64,000 bases of DNA from Cryptococcus deneoformans JEC21 (lineage: Eukaryota > Basidiomycota > Tremellomycetes > Tremellales > Cryptococcaceae), in NCBI RefSeq assembly GCF_000091045.1, contig NC_006687.1:1443551-1507550 (forward strand), given 5' to 3'. Made by a program: the position numbers and the translations under genes. A model generated the notes under the pieces. That model was given only the letters and a program-made list of their open reading frames with translations. It was not told the DNA's origin and ran no database searches. Below are positions 22,122 through 35,581 of the stretch, in pieces. The stretch's first letter is position 1. Each line of letters opens with the position of its first letter.

Positions 22122-23458
22122 ATGCCCAACAACAGGAAGATTACAAAAAAGACAATCAAGGGAAAGGAAGGCCTCCATCCGGGATCACGAAAGGCTGCCC
22201 AGCTTACGCGGGTCCAGCTGAGGGTCGAGAAGCTCAAGGGAAATAACAAGGCAAGAAAAGATCATGTTTCTGCGAAGGGTACGTTTCGGGATGAACTTTG
22301 TGATGCGTCGACATATTGATTGATTTGTATCTTTGTCATCTACTGTCCCTTCCATTTACATTCCTATTCCTCGCGCGATATACGTGTACTTCTTTCCTCT
22401 TGCTCACTTTGTTCGCCCTGTTTCAACCATCTTCATCTGATCGCTCGCTCTCGCACAGTCCAGCGGCCACTCTTCTTCATCCACTCCCTCTCCTCCCCAA
22501 ACCCGCTTACCCTCCCTTCCCTCAAAGCACTCATAACGGAAGTGTATCTCAAGCGACATGATCCCCGCATTGAAGAGCTTACACGAGAACGGAGGCCAGG
22601 GAGACCAAAGCCGAAGGAGTTGCTGGATTTGGAGGAGGTCAAAAAAAGGGAAACTGGAGAGTATGAGACAGGAATGGGTGGGTTTTCTTTTCCTTTTGCC
22701 ATGTTTCCTTATTTGGGTTTTGGATTTCCTTCGATTTTTTGCGTCTTTTTCGAACATTCCCTGCGTCGACTGGTTTCCTCGTCTGGTGTATCATATCGCA
22801 TCGCAGGCTTGGATGTTTTGCATTTTCGGATGCAGTCCAGCTTTGTAAGAGATTGTCATGCCCATAACTTAGTTAAGGTCTTATTCTGTTTCCGGCTTTA
22901 TCCTCTCTTCTTGTGAGAGATACGAGGTATCTACGAGGGTCGCGTCGTCTGCGTAGGATTCTCTAGGTAATGAGCGGAGCTCTGTGGTATCATAAGTATG
23001 GCTTGAAGAAAATTCGGGTTTGGCGATGACTCTTCGCCCTTTTGCGTCTACGTCTTTGTCTTTAATGTCGTTCCTTGCAATCCACTCGACTCCCAGTCCG
23101 CTTTCCAATTTTTCCAATCTTCTCCTCTTTGTTTCCACCATCCCCTTTTTCACCTTTTTCCGGACCACCTGCTAACTCTCTCCCAATCGCAGAGGTCCCA
23201 GACCTAACCCATCCCCCAACGACCCTTCTCATCCACTCATGGCTCAGTTCTCCCAACCCGCCTTCTATCGACCATTCACACATTGACCTCCTTCGACATA
23301 TACGTGTATCCCCTCATGGGGAGGTATTGCTTACAAAGGAAGGGAGAACAGAAGAGATGGGTTTGGGGAATTGGAAGGGAGAGGGAGAGGGAGATGATTG
23401 GACTACTTTTTTGGAAGGGGTGAGCACGGAGAAACAGGGGCAAGAGATGGAGGAGTAA
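22122..23458 (+). CDS. TMA16: translation machinery-associated protein 16 (TMA16 family)
   Basis: A ribosome-biogenesis factor that associates with pre-60S particles in yeast. Exon 1 starts MPNNRKITKKTIKGKEGLHP with the family signature HPGSRKAAQLTRVQLRVEK. Exon 2 carries LITEVYLKRHDPRIEEL and the hallmark RRPGRPKPKELLDLE. The last exon, VPDLTHPPTTLLIHSW, matches the PDL..-LLRxW block, followed by a Glu/Gly-rich tail. The final intron (22678-23192, 515 nt) is far longer than the usual 40-70 nt; its removal gives TGMEVPDL, with a good GTGGGT donor, a GCTAACT branch site and a GCAG acceptor. The family call rests on motif order seen here. Confidence 0.85.
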
Positions 23459-23835
23459 AGATGCTAAGGAGGAGTAGGTGTTGGGGGGTTGTTGAGTTAT
23501 AGATGGTTATTTTTGAACATTATAACCCTCATCTTCGCTTATGTATGTATTATACGTTCGTCTCCATGTCCATCGTTGTCAAATGGTCATGATCAGTTCC
23601 GCAATAAAAGAACCTCATCCTGCGGCGATTGCAGTATAAACCGTCTTCATAGATTCATGTTCATAGCTCCATAGCTTCATGGTTTCAAGGTTTCATGATT
23701 TGATAATTTACTCGGAAACAATCTGCAGACCCGACCAGTAACCCCCACTCACCCACCCATCCAATGTATTCTCCCTGGACAGACCGACCATGCTTCATTC
23801 CCCTGCCCACCGCTCTTCCCATCAACCCAACCGCT

Positions 23836-24168
23836 TTACTTCTCCGCATCCGCGCCAGCCCTCCCGACCTTCAGCTGCACCCCCTCAGAAGGTCCGTTTT
23901 TCTTGACTTCGTACATCCCCGGAACGCTAGCAGGCTCATGAGGACAGTCGCACCGATCGGAAGGGGGAATGGAGGCAAGGGCTTGTTCGACGTGTTTGCC
24001 TTTTTTCAGTATGGGGTTTTTGTCAGCTCACGCCGTGAGTTGGTTGGTAAGTGGGGGTGGAGAGGGACGTGAGAGGGGAGAGGGAACGAAGAGGGAAAAA
24101 GAAGAAGACCCACCGCAACCCCACCAAGTGGGTTTACCATCGTTCGGGCAGGTGACTTGTTTACACAT
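23836..24168 (-). CDS. small conserved Cys-rich protein (WWGCGxH motif)
   Basis: A 72-residue two-exon protein. Exon 1 (24168 down to about 24114) encodes MCKQVTCPNDGKPTWWGCG; the intron has a GTGGGT donor and a poly-A/AAAAAAG acceptor; exon 2 (23999-23836) continues KHVEQALASIPPSDRCDCPH. The pattern MC..-TC..-C/D-G-K-TWWGCG-H-...-IP..-RC-C matches a small family shared by fungi and plants whose function, as far as I know, is not established. The six cysteines and one histidine suggest metal binding. The spliced frame is contiguous and ends with TAA at 23836-23838. It lies convergent to TMA16 (378 bp apart). Confidence 0.75.
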
Positions 24169-24741
24169 CTTTCTCCTACTTTTCCTTAAGAGGGTGTGTG
24201 AGGGAAACCAATTAATGATAAGTGCAGAGGATGGCAGCCGAACGAATGAAAAAAAAAAAAGAACAATGAATAGACGAAACGAGCGAGATGGGAATGACTT
24301 CTGACGTTGAGTCTCCACCAACATAATTAAGTTATTTCTACTACTGCGTTATCTTCACATCATGTCCCATGACGTCGTAAACTTCGATCTGCATAGAACC
24401 AAATGATTATGTAATCGATTTTGGCTGAGTTGAGGCAAAGTTCTATTGAATGGCATATGTTCGTAAACTTGCATGCAATTCCAATGCTGGAGAAAAGCTG
24501 CAGAACCCCTTGGGATACCTGAAACCCAGGCTTTGAAGAAAACCGTGCAAACACTCCTGTAGTTTCTTTTCCACAACCTCTGCAACCGACCCTTAAGAAA
24601 ATCTAAAAGTAAAATCCGCAGACGTGCAACCAATATGTACTCATGAGCCGGGACCATGCTACTATTCTTCAAGCTGATATGAACGAAGCGTCCGTGTTAG
24701 GCGGATGTGGATGATCAGTCTTCCAGCCTGTTTGGGTACCC

Positions 24742-27287
24742 CTACAATGACGTTGATGGTTGCATTTTGGCCAGCTCAGCATCGTTCCCTCTCCACAACC
24801 CCGCGCTGCAGTTTATCACTATTAGCTTCGCGATCCTGCATGTAGGGAAAGAACAGAAACCATACTCACCCTACAATACCCATGCCATTTGAGGTGGACG
24901 AAATAAGTTTGCCGCTAATATGATTGCCCGAAATTGTCAAATATGATGGCGAACAAGGAAATCCTCCAGGCCCGCACTTTGCATCCTCGAGCGTGGTCGT
25001 CATAAATGCTGGCGTGAGATTTCTTAGACCTTCCGCCAATGCCGGGTCGACCTTGCCCTTATCAGCCCATTGAAGCGCTGCGACTCTGTACAATTCGTAT
25101 TCCTCCCGTCTGAGTGCCCTCTTCGTACGCGCCTTATCGTCGTCAATTAACGCAATTGAATTCCTTTCACAAGGCAGAGAGAGTGTAGAATCGACAACTG
25201 CATAGACGATGGGATTGTCATAATCGACCTTCCTATCAAGGGATAGTCGCCGAGGACGAGGTCGCCAATGCAGCTTCAACGCTACTTTCGCGGCAAGGCC
25301 TGATAGCGGCAGAGGTAAGAGCATGCCGGATGTGGTATAAGGGACGTGAAAAGAGGCCTGGGTAGATTTAGCTATGGCCATCAGACAAAACCCTCACCTT
25401 CCATTTTTCAGCGGTTTCTGTGAAAGCTTCCGCCAAGACGGACTCTTCTACGGCTTCATCACGATCGACAACGCGGCCGACAAGCATTTGCGTTTCCCGA
25501 CTATGTAATATGATCAGCCTCTCCAGCAACGCGCATATAATGCGTTCACTGACCGGTAGGTAGTGGAGGCTAGCATGTGGGTTTGCCAGATGATCTCGAT
25601 GCCTAGTGTCGGGACTGGTATGAGATTTGGGGATCGAGCGAGGTTCATAAATCTGGAGGATCAATGTTATTTCATGATAATGCGTTGCAGATTCCAGGTT
25701 GACTTGACTCACTTGGCGTAACGCAACCTTGCCGTGTACAAAGCCTCTGACCTATCAACCCATGTTGAAGGATTCAACCATCCAAGGTGCTTGAGCGTAT
25801 CGATGAAACCGATATGGCGAAAGGTCTGGCACCGGCGAGTTTTATCAGCTACTGTCCTTTCTACTGTTATTTCGAGGAATGCCAGATCTCACCGCGGGTG
25901 CAAGATCAATGCTCGCTTCCTCAGCTCCCACAAAGGCGCTTGACAATCTACTGATTTCTCTCTTGTCTACGCGAGGTAGCTGTTCCACTAAGAATGCAAA
26001 TGCGTACGATCGACGCCACCGCCAGTGTTTACATAAACTTTTAGACTTGTCTTCTGACGTTTGTATGGACTTAAAAGGTATATCTAGCGGATGATTTAAC
26101 AGCCCACCGGTGAGTATCCGAGTGCTGGCCCGTCAATGGTGAGTTGGGTTCAATATCTGGCAGAGAACTCACGCAAGTTGGCAATTAGACCTATCATACA
26201 TGTCTGCGATCCGACGTGCAAGACGTCCAACTCCCATAGCCTCTTTGTCAATTCGTAGTCGACAGTTTGTTGTGGGACACTCGGCGACAAAAAGGCATTG
26301 TGCATATCCCTTCCCTCCCTCTAAGATCCAAGCTGTTGGTTGAACCTGTTAGTTGCGGTGTTTATCGCGACTTTGCAGCCCTACTCACGCCACGAAAATT
26401 TTGTTCGGCACCCGGGACAATTTACGGCCGCACTGGTTGATGATTCAAAGTGAACAATCGGATCGAAGGGTGTTCCAGTAGCCGCTTTCCACTCTCCAGG
26501 ATCCACCGGTTGATAATCTAGGGTGTCAGGATCGATGCATGCAATCTGTTATCCAAATTGATGTGTGAGCACCTGCGTATAGACTGAGTTCACTTACAAC
26601 TGATTCAAGTGGAAAATCAGGGAATGCAGATTGAGGATGGGTGGTACCCCCCTGAACGCTGTCATCATGATACCTGAAGAGGGGCAGGGTCAAAATCATA
26701 AGGAAAGAAACATAAGATAAGACTACTTACCAAATGGGGGAACCCAAATAAGTCGCCCACACTAGTAGGACATCCAGAGGGGGTAATGCTGTACTTTTCA
26801 GTGCTAGCAGCCGCTCCTGCCAGTAGCCAAACCTTCGGACTGCCATTTCCACAAACAAAGCCACCCTGCATTCTTCAGACAACGGTCCTTCGCAATCTGA
26901 CGACCATGATGTAGAGCCGTTTACAGCTTGTACGGGTGAAACCTCGCTCACGGAATGTTCCAAGCTAATACACGAGCTCGTCCTGCGGACTTGATCGAGT
27001 ACTTTAGAAAAAGCCGAAAGCAAGAGCAAATAGCCTTTTGCGCGGCCCACTGAACATGCTTCTTGGCAGCTGTTGGAGATGTAGGCAGGGATTGCGGTCG
27101 AGCTAGCGTAAGGAGGCAAGGTCGCATTGGTCTCTTGTCGAGGAAGTGGATTTCTTGTCTGAGCGGCATCAGACCTGACGTTGTTTATTTGTGAATCCCC
27201 GCTACTTCCACCCTCGCTCACACCGAGATAGTGGGACGACGAATAGGGTGAGTTCATTGTTTCTTCTCGTTCGTATGCGGGGGTCAT
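24742..27287 (-). CDS. GRDP-like (glycine-rich domain-containing protein, PF07173-type) protein
   Basis: A multi-exon protein of about 700 residues. The start MTPAYEREETMNSPYSSSHY precedes a Ser/Asn-rich disordered segment. The family hallmark lies at RRFGYWQERLLALKSTALPP followed by LDVLLVWATYLGSPIW, corresponding to the conserved PPLDVLLVWHxxLL-P core; here the His of VWH is replaced by Ala. Later exons encode VDPGEWKAATGTPFDPIVHF, a Cys pair CPGCRTKF, and the C-terminal WIARY/SFHVPYTTSGMLLPLPL region, ending KMQPSTSL-stop (24742-24744). The joins EKWK-ASFHVP and IVG-AGLWRG are supported by splice signals. Function in fungi is not known to me. Divergent from the enolase gene. Region 24169-24741 holds no gene I can support. 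Confidence 0.65.
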
Positions 27288-27715
27288 CTTCAAAACGAAA
27301 TTTGAGAATAGGATAAAGATTAGAGTATGGCGAAATTTCTAGCAGTCGGACCAATAACTGAGATCGTGGAAGCGTTGTTGATGATTGAGTGTTGCAATAA
27401 GTATCTTGTTTTTCTTCATTCAGTTTTGAGCTGTATGTCGACGACCTTGAACGTCACATTCCATTTCACGGACTGAAAGAAACGTGACCCATGGCTGATC
27501 AACTTTAGCTCCAGCAGCAGTCATCGTCCTGGGCTGGCCCCGTACCCGATCAGGAACCTCCACTATACGCAAACTTCCGATGTGCCAGCTGGCAGGGTGA
27601 CAAGAGTTGCACTGTCATGACGTCAGATGTACGATCCATTTGAGGTGTGCCTACGCAAGTATCTATCTCCATTTCCTGCATGGCAGCAGCTCTGACCATG
27701 AAGCATGTGCATTAC

Positions 27716-27723
27716 TATAAATA
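27716..27723 (+). promoter_or_regulatory. TATA box of the enolase gene
   Basis: TATAAATA lies 52 bp upstream of the enolase ATG (27775) in the 487-bp interval shared with the divergent GRDP-like gene. Spacing to the start and to a pyrimidine-rich leader (CTTCCTTCTCCCGTTTCTTC) is typical of a strongly expressed fungal gene. Confidence 0.5.
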
Positions 27724-27774
27724 AACGGAAACCACCCTTCCTTCTCCCGTTTCTTCCTTTATCACCTTGCGAAA

Positions 27775-29560
<1,786 letters not shown>

Positions 29561-29922
29561 AAAATGTCAATGGTGGGGAAATCAGTGGAATGAGGGGAGG
29601 ATCGCAACTTCATAGGTGCTTTGGCATTAGAAGAAGGGCCTTAGTCGAAAGAGCGACGGTCAGAATCCATAAGATTGCTTATTGCGTTCAACTTTGACCA
29701 TGAAAGGAGTGGCACAGTGCGACATGGAAGTGCACAACGTTAGCGCATAAGTCCATGCAGCTGGGAAGCAGTACGGCTTGGGCGGTGTGAAGGGTATGAA
29801 CGTTCATGTATGGAGGCAATAGGATATAGATTCATGAATTCACAGTTATCTGAGTATCGTATCGTATATCCAGACGAACTCATTCGACAGTGGCGATCAT
29901 GTCGATCTCTAGTCGGCTAACA

Positions 29923-30289
29923 GGGGTACTTACAGCGCAGTTTCTTTTTAACCGATTTTTAGAAAAATCGACGATTTAGCTGTGAGTGACCCAAGTGGAG
30001 TCCCAGGTGAAGTTAGAATTTCAAACCAGTTTCTGGGCCTCGGAGTTAGATAAGTTTCCGTCCACAAGTTATACCGCCCAGTAGCGGAGGCTTAAATCTC
30101 CAGAAAGACACAAGAAGTTCCATGTATGACATCAGACAAAAATCGATAGAAAAATCGATCGGGAGGTCGATTTTTTTCTATCGAATTTTTTGTAATTAAG
30201 ATTATTAAATAAATAAATTGATGAAAAATGATAGTTAATTAAGCGAAAAAGTAGACGATTTCTGGAAAAAATCGCGCTGTGAGCACTCC
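29923..30289. mobile_element. MITE/foldback element
   Basis: Terminal inverted repeats GGGGTACTTACAGCGC (29923-29938) and GCGCTGTGAGCACTCC (30274-30289) match at 13 of 16 positions. TAA flanks the right end directly and occurs two bases outside the left end, a possible 3-bp target duplication. Inside are a second foldback (29923-29992, arms GGGGTACTTACAGC and GCTGTGAGTGACCC) and a strong hairpin (30136-30193, arms over 20 bp, TCGATTTTT/AAAAATCGA). There is no ORF. This fits a miniature inverted-repeat element, perhaps PIF/Harbinger-derived. The flank 29561-29922 shows nothing else. Confidence 0.55.
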
Positions 30290-30330
30290 TAATGGTGAGC
30301 GATTCCACAAAGGCGCTACAGGAAAGCGCA

Positions 30331-31424
30331 TTAATCAAAGCCTTCTGCTCGACGTCGGTCGCCTTCAGTCATCGGTTTTAATCGCGGCTCTGGAACACCA
30401 ATTTCCGGACTCTCGACGGCCCCCATGGGAATATTATTTTGTCCGGATGGATCCTGCATAAAATCCGCGCCGCCTGCTCCCTCTCCTTGCATTCTAGCCT
30501 CCAACAACGTCTCCCTGGTCCTTCCCGCATCCTCCGCACTACGAAGAGGGCCTTCTTGAAGCGTTCGTAGCGCTGTTTCTTCGTCGTTCTCGTGTTCTAA
30601 GACCTCGGGTCGGACGAATACCTGCTTTGGTGACCACCAATAGATCGGATACCGCCGGCGGCCCAGATTGTTGATGATGAGGGCCCATCCTTGCATGATG
30701 AGGGCGGAGGCGAGAACGACAGGTAGGTACCGCCAAGACAAGGAAACGACCGAGGTTTGGACTGCAGCATTGAGTGCAGTGGCCCCGGACCTGAGGCTTA
30801 GGTCATAAGCGCCTGCGCATTTTGGAAATCTGATAGGTGCTGCACTGACGGTGGATGGACCATTCCTGAGATCAGCATCGCCAAGGCCGCGGTTGCCATG
30901 CACAGTCCCCCATTCACAAAAGTGTTGCCATGAAAGCCTGTATTATCCAGATAATCTTGGTAACGTGGGTTGAGGACCCAGAGCCTGGTGATAGCCGTCC
31001 CAACCAGAGCCGAAACGAAGTGTCCGCCAATGAAATTGCGAGGTTGAGCAAGCGGTGACTCGATTGCACCGAAAAGAAGGACGGCCGATGCGCCGAAGGA
31101 AGTGATGATGATAGGGGAGGAGTACACATTGCGAAAAGCTGTGTTGGTGCACATGATGGCTTCAATGAGGAGGATCCCTCCAAAGCAGCCTATCCAAGCG
31201 AATATCCATACCTCGACCCTCAAAGGAATCTTGACCAACCAGTTAAAAGGCGGGAACGGTAGAGGATCATAAGGCGGCTCATCGCCGGGCTGACGGTAGC
31301 CTGTGAAACGCGAGATCCATCGGGGAAGCCGTCCCCGATAATCATCTCGTAGAAGAAAGCGTTCGTAGCGATGGCGGCGAGATGTGGGTTTTCTCGCCTT
31401 CTCGTTGTTCGACGTACTGACCAT
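30331..31424 (-). CDS. HPP-family integral membrane protein
   Basis: A two-exon gene encoding about 345 residues. A basic N-terminus (KARKPTSRRHRYERFLLRDD) is followed by the PF04982 domain with several membrane helices: WIFAWIGCFGGILLIEAIMC, the signature FGASAVLLFGAIESPLAQPR, NFIGGHFVSALVGTAITRLW, and the family-naming motif HPPSGATALNAAV, which is created exactly at the splice junction (donor GTCAGT, acceptor CCTCAG). The C-terminal cytosolic tail is rich in Glu and Arg. HPP proteins are membrane proteins; some plant/cyanobacterial members are linked to nitrite transport, but the fungal role is unassigned. Its stop lies only 41 bp from the foldback element. Confidence 0.85.
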
Positions 31425-32474
31425 GCGGCAGGGACGACTTTAGATTGAGAAGACACGGAGCCAGACAGTGGGGTCTCGAAGTCGGGAAAAAATGGGAAAA
31501 CGAGGGGTTGCAGCGACGGGACGAAGATGAAGAGGAACCGGGCGGCGGAAATAATGGGGAAGCAAAGGGGGCAAGATGGTAAGGCTTTTTTCCATTCTTT
31601 TCGCTTTAGCTATTCATGTCACCTTTGATACAGTGCGAGCCGGCGACGTCATTGTCCTTTTTTGCGATGTAGAATCGAGAACGAATTGCAAACTACTCAC
31701 GAACGCTAAATAACGGCTGACGTACCCGTGCATCACCCTAACAGCTGGGGGAGAGAATCAAAAGCATGGTGCCCGATAAGCGCTGTGGTGGAAATTTTTT
31801 GTATGTGACAGACGGGCAGGACGGAGGGTAATCGCCGCTGATGTATATAAATAGCGCATGAATATTTTTGATCCGATCTAACAGCCGGGAGAGCATTAGC
31901 TTATGACACTATAAGCCCTATTAAGCTCTGTAAAATCATATACATACCCGGCTTGCAGGCGGCGCGACTCGAACCTGGATAGTTTCCTTCATAGTTTTTC
32001 ACTGTGAGAATTCGGCGCATGGCGGAGAGGGGGTCTAGACAATGGTACGTGCCGTAACCCGGCATGCCGGCGTTTGGAAACTTCGTGGAAGTGGGGGGTG
32101 GGGGATTGAGTCGTCCTCAAGTAGACATATTGGGTGCCAGGCGGTAGAATCGGGTGCTGAATCATTTTACAAGCTTAATCATTTTACTTTCCGATGTTTT
32201 CAGCGGTCGCCGAACGCGCAAAAAAATGACGGTATCTGGGAAGTGTGACGTCAATGGAAAGACGAGCGCGAGTGGCCTGAAGACAAAGGATGGAAGATGT
32301 ATGACATATAACGGCATTTGCTGATTTTCGCTGATTCTAACTAGGGGTAATTATGAGGTAGGTGTAATCAGTGAGGTAGGAGTAATCAGTTTTACTGGAA
32401 GGAGAACTTTATGGTACTCCGATTCAACCGATAAAATGAACGAGTCAAACGCTTAGGGGTCAGAAAAGCCTTTG

Positions 32475-32886
32475 GGGGGGAAGGAGGGAGATACATTTAT
32501 GCTTGGGCACAGGTACCATTAGATGGGTATGCATCTCAGGAGCATTTTCATACCAAGATATACGCTGGGCACGACTTGTGGAATGAGATATAAACGTGTC
32601 TGTGATACCCATATATCTAGAGGAACAAAGATGAAGTAACAGGCTTGGCGAACGCATGATGTCAAGGAATTCGATACATGTCCGTGTTTTTAATAACTGG
32701 GCTGATTGCTTAATAATCTTAACTGGACCAGATGAGCGGACCAGATGAGCGGAAGTAAATCTGGGTGTGAAGGACGGTTAACTGGTGCGTTAATTACGGG
32801 GTCGGTTGTCTGAAATTAAGCTGCTTGACATGGCACTCACGGTTAATTTCCTACCCCTTTCTTGTCATCGTGTGAAGACTAACTTC
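32475..32886. repeat. dispersed repeat type 3, copy 1
   Basis: About 410 bp alignable to 54925-55347 in the same orientation. Shared blocks include GACTTGTGGAATGAGATATA, ATACCCATATATC, AAGGAATTCGATACATGTCC with GTGTT..TTTAATAA, GAAATTAAGCTGCT and GTTAATTTCC. It begins with a G-run followed by GGAGATACATT, resembling the 3' tip of LINE family 2. A short direct repeat ACCAGATGAGCGG occurs inside (about 32725-32752). The rest of the 1.9-kb gap 31425-33340 holds no convincing gene. Confidence 0.6.
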
Positions 32887-33371
32887 GTTCCCAATCTGCA
32901 AGTAATCAATTATAGCTACTATTAACCTTACACAGTTTGTAGTCAGTTTCCGTCCCTCCTTATCTATTACGACGTCGCTAGTGACTCACTTTCAAGCTTA
33001 ATGGATCTCACCATTGGGGACTGAATAGCGTAGGCATCGTAAGTCTTTATCAAACTTCGCTGTGTTATTCACGTATCTGATGGTGATTGTTCTAGGCCCC
33101 ATGTCTGCATATATTTCCCAGCATTTGACATTTCGATCTATTTCCAACGTCCAACATCACCGACTCCACCAAACGTGGAGCGCTGTCTTGTCTCATACCT
33201 GTCGTAACGCTGCGCTTTACTACTTGCCGGGGAGGCTTTCCACTTGGTTAGTGTTCAGTTGGGGCTGGTGCCAGCTCGTTTTTCTGAGTCCATTCTTTAT
33301 TAATCATCTTTTTATCGAGCGCAGCTAATGCTGTTCAATTTCAAGGACTCTACTCTCCACCACACCGCTTC

Positions 33372-33805
33372 CTTCGATTCAAATACTCTTTCTCTGGCCG
33401 CCATGGCATCTTCATCGCGAAGCAAAGCATCTATGAAAGGTCGACCACAACCGAAACATGGAAAAAAGACTGCCAACGTCACCTGAATCTATAGGTGAGC
33501 AGTTTGAGGTACAACTTGAGTGTCATTCGACTCCTGAAGCACCTCCCTCCCCTGGAGAATCGTCTGTGGGATCTCATCCACTCTCTCCAACCTTATCATA
33601 TGTTTCTCATGCAGATCTATCTGTTCATTCTTCTTTGCTAACCATTCCTCTCCATCATGTGCCCATAATGAACGACGCCCGTCACCAGCAGGAAGTGGGT
33701 CCATCTATGAAGCATCTCAAGCCTCGGAACCACCTGAAGGTTATACTGATATCAACAATGCCGCGCTAAAGGCAGTGCTTGACGCCCACATTACGCCTTT
33801 TACTC
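33372..33805 (+). other. possible exons of an unrecognised or decayed gene
   Basis: Open stretches occur in different frames. One starts at an ATG at 33402 with MASSSRSKASMKGRPQPKHG and stops soon after. A second (about 33675-33900) reads SGSIYEASQASEPPEGYTDI, then LKAVLDAHITPFTQLPKTVR and LMDSTCPGAVFLPVSPWIG. Both look coding in composition, but I could not join them convincingly or identify a family. They precede the oxidoreductase remnant and may belong to its degraded 5' part or to a separate gene. Confidence 0.25.
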
Positions 33806-33960
33806 AACTTCCAAAGACGGTGAGAGCAGAACTGATGGATTCCACATGTCCAGGTGCAGTTTTTCTGCCGGTTTCTCCATGGATTGGAACTTGGACGGTG
33901 CGTTCCCTTGTCCCTGTCCAACAGCCCATAATCCTTGCTGACTTGACACCATTTCAGCCG

Positions 33961-34630
33961 ACTCTGGCCGTATGGCCAACCCAGCTCTCGGCGGTGGCTC
34001 GCTCCTCGACGTGTCCGCCTACCCCTCTCTATGGGCCATGCTCCTCCTCCACCGCCACCCTCTCAACACCGATAAGAAGGACCCCGAGATACTCTTCACT
34101 CATTAAACAGTTTATCCTCGTTCTGAACTGGGCATCAACTCGAGGCGTTGGTGGAGTAGAAAGGGCTTCGTCAAGTGTTGATGACCGATCTGGATAATGC
34201 GGTACAGAAGGATTCGACTGCGGTTTTGCAGTGTGAGGAAGGGGATTTGGTTGTTGCCTGTACGTTCACTCTCCCCCACCCTCATTTCTCTCCCCTTCCC
34301 TCGCGCTAACTTATCCTTCCCTTTCCCTCTTTCTTCCTATGTAGACTCCCCTTACCAACCCGACACATTCTACATCCAACCTCGTCCCTCTCGCTTCCCT
34401 GACCCCAAGGAACCACCATCTCTTCCACCACTCACCGTCACCCTCTCCGCGACGGGAACAATGGGATGCCATACGAAGCAGATGAGGTTGCGAGGTGTAT
34501 TAGGGATGGAAAGATTGACAGTGAGAGAATGCCATGGGAGAAGAGTAGGGTGGTGCAGGGGTGGGTAGATAAGGTGAGGAAGGAAGGGCCGACCACGACT
34601 GCCATGTTGGTGGGGACTGCTGGACAATAG
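33961..34630 (+). pseudogene. decayed Gfo/Idh/MocA oxidoreductase (dihydrodiol/xylose dehydrogenase type)
   Basis: The C-terminal domain of a dimeric dihydrodiol dehydrogenase-like protein is recognisable in pieces. One frame gives RMANPALGGGSLLDVSAYPS, then LWAMLLLHRHPL, before a stop near 34107. A second frame gives DLDNAVQKDSTAVLQCEEGD. After a normal-looking intron, a third gives MPYEADEVARCIRDGKIDSE, RMPWEKSRVV and ends TAMLVGTAGQ-stop (34628-34630). The N-terminal Rossmann domain (GxGxxA) and the EKP motif are absent upstream. Frameshift plus missing half make it a pseudogene. An intact family member from a different branch lies at 56032-57470. Confidence 0.6.
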
Positions 34631-35229
34631 ATTGGGAAGTGGCTAGTGATAAGTGATAAAGATCCTTGTCAAATAGATTAGATTAAAAAGTAGAAAGCGA
34701 AGAACGAATATGCAGGCATTAGTGCTTACTGTCTCTTTGTAAGGAACGAGGATGAAAGAGAATACATGTAAAGATTGCCAAATTAGTTCCAACCAAACCC
34801 GAATCCTAATCGAATCGGGAATCATACTCGTCATTTCTCTCCTACCCACTTCCAAGGCCCAAATCCGGATCCGGAATCATGCCCTTGGTCCTCTTCTCCG
34901 GCTGTTAGGACTACTTACACACTAGAACTATACCTGAGCCCGGAGTGGGGTTTATGGTACATTCATATGAATGTGAAGGTCAGGTTATGCCCTGCCGTCT
35001 CCTGGAGTAAGGGGTAAGGATTGGCTTCAGAGCCGTTGGCCAGGTCTACAACACGGTTTTGGGAGGCCTTCGTGCAGCTGGTGAGGTCTTCCCGAAGGTG
35101 AATCAGCAGGTCCCCAAAAGGTCAGCATTGCCTACGATAATGTAATCGAGCATTCTCAAGGCCTTGGCGTGACCTTCCGACGCCAAACAGGCCTTTGCGC
35201 ACGGCATCTCCAGCTGAGATCACCTCGAC

Positions 35230-35581
35230 CACTGTAAGGAACGAGGGTAGGGAGAAGAAGAAGTAGAAGACGAGAGGAAGAGAAGGAGGACCGTGCGAGG
35301 AGGCGTTAGGGAAGAGAGAGAGATGTACGAGTGGAGGAGACAGGGAAGTGTGGGAAAGCTGAGTCAGCTCGTAGAGCTGACGAAGACATAAAAGGCGTAG
35401 TCTTAGAGTAGATAAATGCATTGCCCCAAGCAGCCTAGTCTTCTCGAATCCTTCAGTCTACAAGGCCACATCGTCTACACTCAGAGCTTCTAGTTCGACT
35501 AAGTACAAACAACCGAGAACAACGAAACTATTGTAGCTTAAGGTACTTTCCGGCCTCTACGAGGACAGTGGTACCGCTACA
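35230..35581 (-). repeat. LTR-like repeat type 1, copy 1 (inverted)
   Basis: On the minus strand this reads TGTAGCGGTACCACTGTCCT, then CGTAGAGGCCGGAAAGTA, a TATA-like AT/CTTTTAT stretch, a pyrimidine-rich C/T tract and CCCTCGTTCCTTACAG. The same order occurs at 37546-37979 and 48273-48700 on the plus strand. The TGTAG start and promoter-like layout suggest solo LTRs of a Ty3/gypsy-type element; no internal region is seen. The surrounding gap 34631-36334 has no gene I can support; the open frame 35716-36147 on the minus strand looks non-coding. Confidence 0.5.

Noticed and set aside
31930..32045. Minus-strand GGTTCGAGTC resembling a tRNA T-loop near GGCGGCGCGACTCG
   Set aside because: The flanking 5-base arms do not pair, and no A-box, anticodon arm or acceptor stem can be formed.
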